From Hymenopellis radicata (lineage: Eukaryota > Basidiomycota > Agaricomycetes > Agaricales > Physalacriaceae): 64,000 nt of DNA. The first letter of the stretch is position 1. Every line of letters begins with the position of its first letter. The position numbers and the translations under genes were made by a program. The notes beneath the pieces are model-generated. The model did not search any database. It was given only the letters and a program-made list of their open reading frames with translations, and was not told where the DNA came from. Location: NCBI GenBank assembly GCA_015501595.1, contig JADNRX010000131.1, positions 62,001-126,000 of the forward strand. The letters are read 5' to 3'. Positions 58,101 to 64,000 of the stretch are shown piece by piece.

Positions 58101-58408
58101 GCCCAGAAATGTATAAAATCCTACAGGATCTTTGGTCAAGAGACTCGAATGTGTTGAGCAAAGAGGCTCTGAGGGATGTCGAGGTCCTCGTAACAAACAT
58201 GATACGGCCGGGGAGCAAATACTGGGAGGGTTTGAAAAAATATGACGAGGACATATCGATCCTGAGAGGCCTTCACCAGGATGAACACTGTCAACTTCAG
58301 GATGATCTGAGTATGCAGTGGCAGGTGTTCAAAAAACGCACGCAAGGGCAGGATTCGGCGGGAGGAATTGAGCAGTCATCCGCTAGGATGAGATCCGACG
58401 GACGCTAA
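55111..58408 (+). pseudogene. DUF6535-family membrane protein gene with an internal TGA
   Basis: Exons are 55111-55348, 55398-55561 and 55613 onward; introns of 49 and 51 bp start GTGAGT and end CAG, and phases agree. A Ser/Glu-rich N-terminus with RRRRRR is followed by DEFAIFDADLSEDNRDTVDV, then AGLFSAVVTSFLVLVSVQLQ and WVNGLWYTSLSLSLITALVA, KQWMHQY, SGTPRDR, RQYRYDGYEKW and further membrane helices. This is the DUF6535 pattern, a mushroom-specific expanded membrane family of unknown function. A TGA at 57251-57253 would end the protein at 680 aa, but the same frame continues with protein-like sequence (YAQEYPAALDALRGVV) to 58408. CGA to TGA fits. The shorter product would still contain the whole DUF6535 domain. 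Confidence 0.75.
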
Positions 58409-58708
58409 CTGGAAACAAGAGTGGGACGCACCTGCGACGGCTGTACAGGAGTGAAAACAGATTCAGAGTGTATGGCTAGGTAGAAGGTAGGTAGGTAACT
58501 GATCAGTATCACGCGACTGTACATTATGAAGAAAGTGTCATCTAGTATGATTGCCGCGAACAAGTGAACATACTTTCCGCTAGTCTCATGGAGAATTAAT
58601 TGCTGCCCATGTTTTAAAGTAGAATGCTAAGATTATCGTAAGTACCAGTTGACAATAGCATGACACCTTTAAACGGCGGAAAACAGAACCCACTCACCAC
58701 ACCATCAA
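58409..58708. other. Short 3'-3' intergenic region
   Basis: 300 bp between convergent genes, with a GGTAGGTAGGTA microrepeat at about 58484. Nothing else seen. Confidence 0.4.
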
Positions 58709-60559
58709 TCATGCAATATCAAAGGCATCACTCCTCCACCCACATATCCGTTCATACGTCGCCGCTTCACTCACCATCCTCTGCGACGCATTGTCCGTCT
58801 CCTCCCGGAGCGCACCGACACCCTTCCCAACCTCCCTAACCTCTCCCACAACCCTCTCCTCAGCCGCGTGTATCTCATCTACCGCCCTCTCATACATCCC
58901 GCTCGGCGACTCTAACGGTGCCGGCTCGCCCTTCGCTGCAAGCAGCTGCGGCACGACACCAACAGCCAACGCAGCCGTACTATCGGGCTCCCCACCCTCC
59001 GCCTGAGACACGATATCCATCTGGACACCCTTGAGGGACACCTTGGGCTCCACCCTGGTCTCATCGTTGCTCTCTGGAAGCAACGTCCCAATCGCATGCG
59101 TGATAGCGCACCACACGCTCTTCTTGTTCTCTTTCGTCTCGACGGCGACGACGTGCGCCAACGATCCTATTTCCTCTACGGCAGCCTTAATGACACCCTC
59201 CATCATCCCTTCTACCTGCTTCTTCACGAACCACGTCGCCAGCGGTAGGACCACTGGATTAATTAATAGGCAATTCAGTATCCAATGCCTCGATTCCGAG
59301 AGTTCGATGCGGAGCCCCATCGACGGCGGAAGATTGACCTTCACAGACTCGACAGAAAGCTGCGCATCAACCTCCTCCTCCATCGCACCGGTGAGGTCGA
59401 CCACCAAGTCAATACTTCCCTCGTCCGATCCGCCACCAAAACAGATATCCACTCCCACCACACCCTCGTCTCGATATCCAAGGAGCGGCTTGTACCGCAG
59501 ATAATACCCAAGGTCATCTAAACTGACGACCTCTCTATGCTCACCCGCCAGTAGTCCTTCCACGTGAATATAAATCTTGCTGGCAGACTGCATAATCGTA
59601 GACTCGGACGAAGCAAAATCCAGATGAACCTCGTTCGATTGATTGACGTGAACAGAGCTCGGCATGGACCAGCTCGTCGCGCGCGCATCCTCCGAGACTT
59701 CATCTTCTTCAGAAGTCAAGGAAACCCTCATCAGCCGCCCATCTAGCGCCAGATCCACCGAGGCATCCGTATATTCCACGCGGGGAATCGGGATGATCAT
59801 GCCTCGCCCGGCAGTCAGGTTCATGCACAACACGCCCTCGAAGAATGACACCAACACTGTCCATACAAATGTGGTCACGTCATTCCACAATGTTTCCGAC
59901 AAATGGCGCATGCGTTCATTTACTGGACGAATAGTCGACACATACCCCTCGACGTCCGCCATGAGAGCGGATAGTGCCATCAATAATCGCTTCGTCGTCG
60001 TGTCATTCTGCAAAGCCTGGATGAAGGCATGCAACTCGGTCGTGAGAGTATTGAAAGCAGAACTATGAGCGCGACAGTGACCATATACGGCTTTAGCCCG
60101 GTCGAAGAGATGGAGGGTGTCCTGCCTTGCCGCCGGAGAATCAATGTAATCTGACGCATCCAAGGAACGCGTAAGGAAGGCGCGGACTTCCGTGACATAT
60201 GCGCGTATTTCTTTTGACAAATCATCTGCGCTAACTGAGTTGGAAAGGAAGTTGTCGGTGGCATCTACGAGCGATGAGAGCGATTTCCCAGAAGCCAGTC
60301 GTTCTAAAATCACGCGCATGTCCCCGAGTGCATATTCAAAGGGATGCATTAGGCGCTCGGTAGCTTCTTGAATTTCGTCCGGGACTGTTGCTGTAGTCTG
60401 CTCGAAAAAGGAATCGATATATTTGTCTAGAAGGTCGAGGAGCGTCTTGATGGCTTGGACATGTTCGGGGTTCTGTCGAGCTTCGGACAACATCTACACC
60501 AGATAGTGTTAGTTGGACAAATTTGAATGAAAACCAAAAGAACTTACGACTTGAAACGC

Positions 60560-60567
60560 ATCTGCAA
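60560..60567. repeat. 8-bp target site duplication, left
   Basis: ATCTGCAA directly before the MITE, identical to 60994-61001. Confidence 0.9.
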
Positions 60568-60993
60568 TAGAGATCACCACGAGTCGCATGAGTCTGGAGA
60601 GTACTCGTGAATCGACTCGGACTCGCAGGGTCAAATACTCGACTCGACTCGACTCGTGAGTCAGGGGGACTCGAGTCAGGCAAGAGTCATGAACAGCTTA
60701 AGGCTAATATCTGACTCGTGTCCTGACTCGTGTTGACTCGTGCATGAACACATAAATCAATGAAAATATCTGCTACATAGCTTAAATAAGGTTTAACTAC
60801 AGCAATATACTAGATGAGTCTGGAGAGTACTCGTGAATCAACTCGGACTCGCAGGGTCAAATACTCGACTCGACTCGACTCGTGAGTCAGGGGGACTCGA
60901 GTCATGCACGAGTCATGAACAGCCTTTGACCCCCATGAGTACTCGTCTGATGAGTCACGAATCGACTCGAGTCAGGACTCGTGGTGATCTCTA
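60568..60993. mobile_element. hAT-type MITE (426 bp) in a coding exon of the HAM1-like gene
   Basis: Perfect 18-bp terminal inverted repeats TAGAGATCACCACGAGTC and GACTCGTGGTGATCTCTA, and an 8-bp ATCTGCAA target duplication, as expected for hAT. The inside is made of GACTCG-type motifs and contains two direct copies of a ~95-bp segment (about 60589-60685 and 60819-60920). There is no coding capacity. The ends match the 34735-35856 element at 15 of 18 positions, so both belong to one family. Confidence 0.9.
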
Positions 60994-61001
60994 ATCTGCA
61001 A
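60994..61001. repeat. 8-bp target site duplication, right
   Basis: ATCTGCAA directly after the MITE. Confidence 0.9.
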
Positions 61002-61878
61002 GGGTAGCTAATTCGTGCTCATGCTCACGAGGAACATCCTTTGATGTGGTTGCGTGTTCTTTGGTATGGGAAGGACGGATCGTAGCACCATCGACAACTT
61101 CCCGTACCACGCCTTGCGCCTCGGATGGCAGATTCCCAAGGTTGAAAACTGACGTGTCGATGTCTCCCGCGACCTTCGCTTCTACCCCTTGGGCAGTGGC
61201 CTGTACGCCTTCGGCGATTTGCGCTACTGTTTCCGCGACATCTCGCACTTGTTCAACAGCATCGCCTATATCGCTCGCTAACCCGGAAACAGCATCCTGG
61301 GTAACTTTGACGACTGTAGACAGAAAGATACGAAATGCGGCGGAGGTGACGAAGAGACTGAGAATGGTTGTGCAAGATTGAGTGAAGTCGTAGATGTCGC
61401 GTTCAAGTTCGTGAGCGGGAGGTACTGGACGATATGAGCAACAATTCCAGGAACTGTTTCAAAAGACTCACATTTAGCTTGGACAGCTTCCGAGGTGTCG
61501 GAAGCTACACAGACGGCTGCTTCAGTTGGTGGTGCAATTTGGCGGACATGATATAACAGTTCTTGTATTCTATCATCATCTAGCACCAACGGGTCAGCTT
61601 CAATCAGGTGAGAAAAGGATGAACGCACGATTCTTCTCAAGCCCGAATACCAAGACAAGTTCGCAGATCTCCCTAACGTCCTGTAGTATTTTGCGTCCTG
61701 GTTGGCTTAGTTTCGCGTACCGCTGCTCCTTCAGGACGTTCGACCTGAGAAGAGCGCGTATTATGCCGTCAAGTTGGTCCTGAGAGGGGTACTTTCCGGC
61801 TCTGAAAGCAGCAACGACGGCTACCGCCTTGTGAGAGATACTTTGTATGGTCGCTGGATCTGCGACCTTTGCGAGCAT

Positions 61879-62946
61879 CAGCAAGACCACCTGCGACTTG
61901 TTGCCTTTTTGGGACTTGTCGGCTTGTTGCGTAAATCGGAGCTTCTGTGCCGCGCCTCAGTGGGCTCGTATATGACCAGAACACTTATTTTATAGCATAG
62001 ATGTATCATACATGATTGTAGGTAGAACAGGACACGAACTGGAAATGATCCCGAAATGAGAGAGCCGGATGGGAATTGAACTTGTGGCCTCCGGAGACAT
62101 GGCTGGTTTACTTGTCACTTGTCAGCTTTTCCGTACGGAAAAAGCCCAAAAAAGTCCAGAAAAGTCCAGAAAAGTTGCCAGGTGACTTTGCTGATGAGTA
62201 AAGACGTCCTCTCCGATGCATCACCGTTCGATTTACTACTTACGCCGACGTCCACAGCACGAGGCGCAGAGGCCCATTTGACTATTCGTTTCCTGTCAAT
62301 TTCTGGAGATTTTATTTGGAGACTGGGACATACTTGAGAGCAGTCTGTCTTCAGACTATAGGAACAGCTCAGCTATGTAACAGTGATAAAACAAATAGAG
62401 ACATACCGAGCATTAACAGCTATACAGAGGCTGAGTTTGCGAGTCGGGCCAACATGATGGTGTGGAGGCAAGACGCGTTAGTGACGTCGCGTCCGGAACA
62501 GGAAATGTTCCTTCCAAAACAAGCAATGTGCGCCACGATCATCTTCAGGCTGTCATTGTCAATGAGCATACGAGAACTGGAGACCAAGAAACTCGCGGAA
62601 ACTGAGTAAATAAGAAAACTATGAGCCCAATGGCTTACGCACGCACACCGCCCAAAGCCCGCTGAACAAGTTCGTGCAAGTTACCTGGAGTGCCGTTCAT
62701 AGCGAGAAAGGTGCATGTATATATATGTTTCTTCAAGACAGAGTCCATCCTGATCATCAACATAGTCGCGATGAGTATGGATCCTTGGCTCAGAGACACC
62801 GCACAGCGGTCATCAAGTCATTATAGTAAATACAGCATAAAAGTACACGAATCAAAGTACACAAAATAGGAGAATAAGTTAGCCGAGTCAACCAATGTAA
62901 GTAGTGGTGCTAGATGATAGTTGCTAGTAGATGTGGTCGCATCTCA
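61879..62946. other. Intergenic region
   Basis: Contains a small direct repeat (AAAAGTCCAG units at about 62151-62174) and an unrecognised open frame at 62316-62609 (+). No gene or RNA is supported. Confidence 0.4.
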
Positions 62947-64000
62947 TTACCCTCCCTCCCGTCGCGAACACGGGTGATCAAAGTATCCCGAGTCCTTGAG
63001 CGCATTCTGCAAGATCGTCTCCTTCACGGCGGTGAACACAAAACGTATGTTATCAGTGTCAGTCGCCTGCGTCAAACTGGCCAGTACGTCAGCCAAGCAC
63101 GCCGAAAAGGAACAGAGAAGGACTTACTGTGGATACACGCTCAACCGTGCCCTATTCTCCCTCATAAATCTCCACAAAATATACTTCGCCGCCTTGTTCA
63201 CATCCCTCCCTCCATTATACTCGGGAAAATACCGCTCCAACGGTATCTTGCCTCTTTTTATCTTCTCCTTAAAGACATCCTTCTTGTTCAAAAACAACAC
63301 AATACTCGTCCGTAGAAACCACCGCGAGTTGACGACGCTCGAAAAAAGTACGAGGGATTCCGTGAGGCGATTCTGCGTCTGCGACGGATCCTCCGCGGGT
63401 AGCAGCACCTGGGAGTATTCCGATAACGCGATGCAGAATATAATGGAAGTCACCGACTCGAAGCAGTGAATCCACTTGCGACGTTCCGAGCGCTGCCCAC
63501 CAACATCGAACATATGAATCTCCAAATTGCCCATCATGAAGCGCGTCTCCGTTATCGCCGTCGTCGTCGCCCGTGCGCGCAAAACATCCGTCTCGTTCGG
63601 GCGATACCTGGGCGCACCAATACGCAGAATCTCCGCGAAAAAGTACTCGGCGCTGTCCATCAAGTAAAACTCGCTCGCATGCTCGTCCAGCACCCGACAC
63701 ACCGCCGCATCCTGCACCAACACATGCAGCGCGCTCGCCAGCTCCGTAGTGAGCGCCTCGTTCGCCCCGTGGGAGAGCACCTTGTCCGCGATAACCTGAT
63801 TCTCCTCCGCAGCGCAGGATATCCCGAGCTTCTGCATGGCCTGCACGATAGCCACCGCCGACTCCATCACGTTCCGAAATATTATAGGCTTGTACACATC
63901 GAGCTCCTCATGCGTGAAGCCGCCCTGATGAATAATCTTCATCTGCTTGACAATCGTGGATTTGCCAGACTCTCCCGACCCTGTCACCCCCCTGTTAGCA
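62947..64000 (-). CDS. Heterotrimeric G-protein alpha subunit (3' part)
   Basis: Exons 63991-63128 and 63076-62947 with a 51-bp intron (GTAAGT...CCAG). The 5' end is cut by the window in the preceding intron (CTAACAG acceptor). All guanine-nucleotide boxes are visible: GSGESGKST (G1), [15 protein letters not shown] (G2, with the catalytic Arg and switch Thr), [18 protein letters not shown] (G3), FLNKKD (G4) and QATDTDN (G5; usually TCATDT). The C-terminus reads [19 protein letters not shown], longer than the usual end right after the alpha-5 helix. The protein would relay signals from seven-helix receptors at the plasma membrane. The G2 loop (ATTTAI against the common VKTTGI) is slightly unusual. 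Confidence 0.93.

Larger units (their letters stand above)
58709..61878 (-). pseudogene. HAM1-like protein gene interrupted by a MITE
   Basis: Exons on the minus strand: 61878 (start uncertain)-61629, 61580-61472, 61424-60548 (containing the MITE) and 60493-58709. Introns are 61628-61581, 61471-61425 and 60547-60494, with matching phases. The N-terminal part (GKYPSQDQLDGIIRALLRS, ILQDVREICELVLVFGLEKN) and the long helical middle (LLMALSALMADVEGYVSTI) followed by a beta-rich C-terminal half fit the HAM1-like N and C domains of fungal proteins whose molecular role is unclear. The last exon is a single 594-codon frame. The insertion at 60568-60993 adds a stop directly after LATLAD. Without it, the exon would read on as LATLADAFQV to the GTAAGT donor. 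The locus can only work if the insert is spliced out. Confidence 0.75.

Noticed and set aside
62057..62130. Possible tRNA on the minus strand (TTCAATTCC-like B-box near 62070)
   Set aside because: The T-stem pairs at only two of five positions and no acceptor or D-arm partner was found.

Overview
The window is nuclear DNA of a mushroom-forming basidiomycete (Agaricomycetes). Introns are 45-61 bp, start GTRNGT-like, carry CTRAY branch sites and end in CAG/TAG. The gene families fit too: MYND-finger, TMCO4/DUF726, wax-synthase-like, F-box/LRR, DUF6535, HAM1-like and G-protein alpha. Only the inner and right parts carry ordinary single genes. The centre is a segmental amplification followed by nested transposons.

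Layout. 1-3.05 kb: the 3' end of a Ser/Thr-rich, probably GPI-anchored protein gene (+), a four-exon MYND protein gene (-) and an intron-containing tRNA-Leu(CAA) (-). 3.18-32.45 kb: a tandem array of two complete ~13-kb units and one partial unit. Each unit begins inside exon 1 of a TMCO4-like lipase-fold gene, so copy 1 keeps its native 5' end and copies 2 and 3 are 5'-truncated. Between gene copies lie two unrecognised blocks. Block B (6.4 kb) shows intron signals on the minus strand and ~620-bp internal modules. Block C (~3.1 kb) shows intron signals on the plus strand and ~180-bp modules with a dyad core. They point away from each other around a long hairpin. B1 and B2 look identical over ~6.1 kb although the flanking gene and C copies have clearly diverged.

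32.43-36.08 kb: a tRNA-Arg(UCG) gene is cut in its anticodon loop, and the two halves are separated by 3.58 kb. The insert holds a gag-like gene, the N-terminal part of a reverse-transcriptase polyprotein and a nested 1.1-kb hAT-like element. The left breakpoint of block B lies in copies of the same tRNA. 36.3-42.3 kb: a wax-synthase-like gene (-) is split by a 5.06-kb Ty1/copia element with 270-bp LTRs and a perfect 5-bp target duplication. 43.5-58.4 kb: an accessory stretch with an intact F-box gene, a multi-exon gene with possible Crinkler-like similarity, and three disrupted genes (AAA-ATPase-like, F-box, DUF6535). 58.7-61.9 kb: a HAM1-like gene with a 426-bp hAT-type MITE and 8-bp target duplication in a coding exon. 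62.9-64 kb: the 3' part of a G-protein alpha subunit gene.

Apart from the tandem gene copies there is no sign of a shared pathway. The organising theme is genome instability: amplification, insertions into genes and tRNAs, and nonsense or frameshift decay. Exon models come from splice signals and reading-frame agreement, without transcript evidence.
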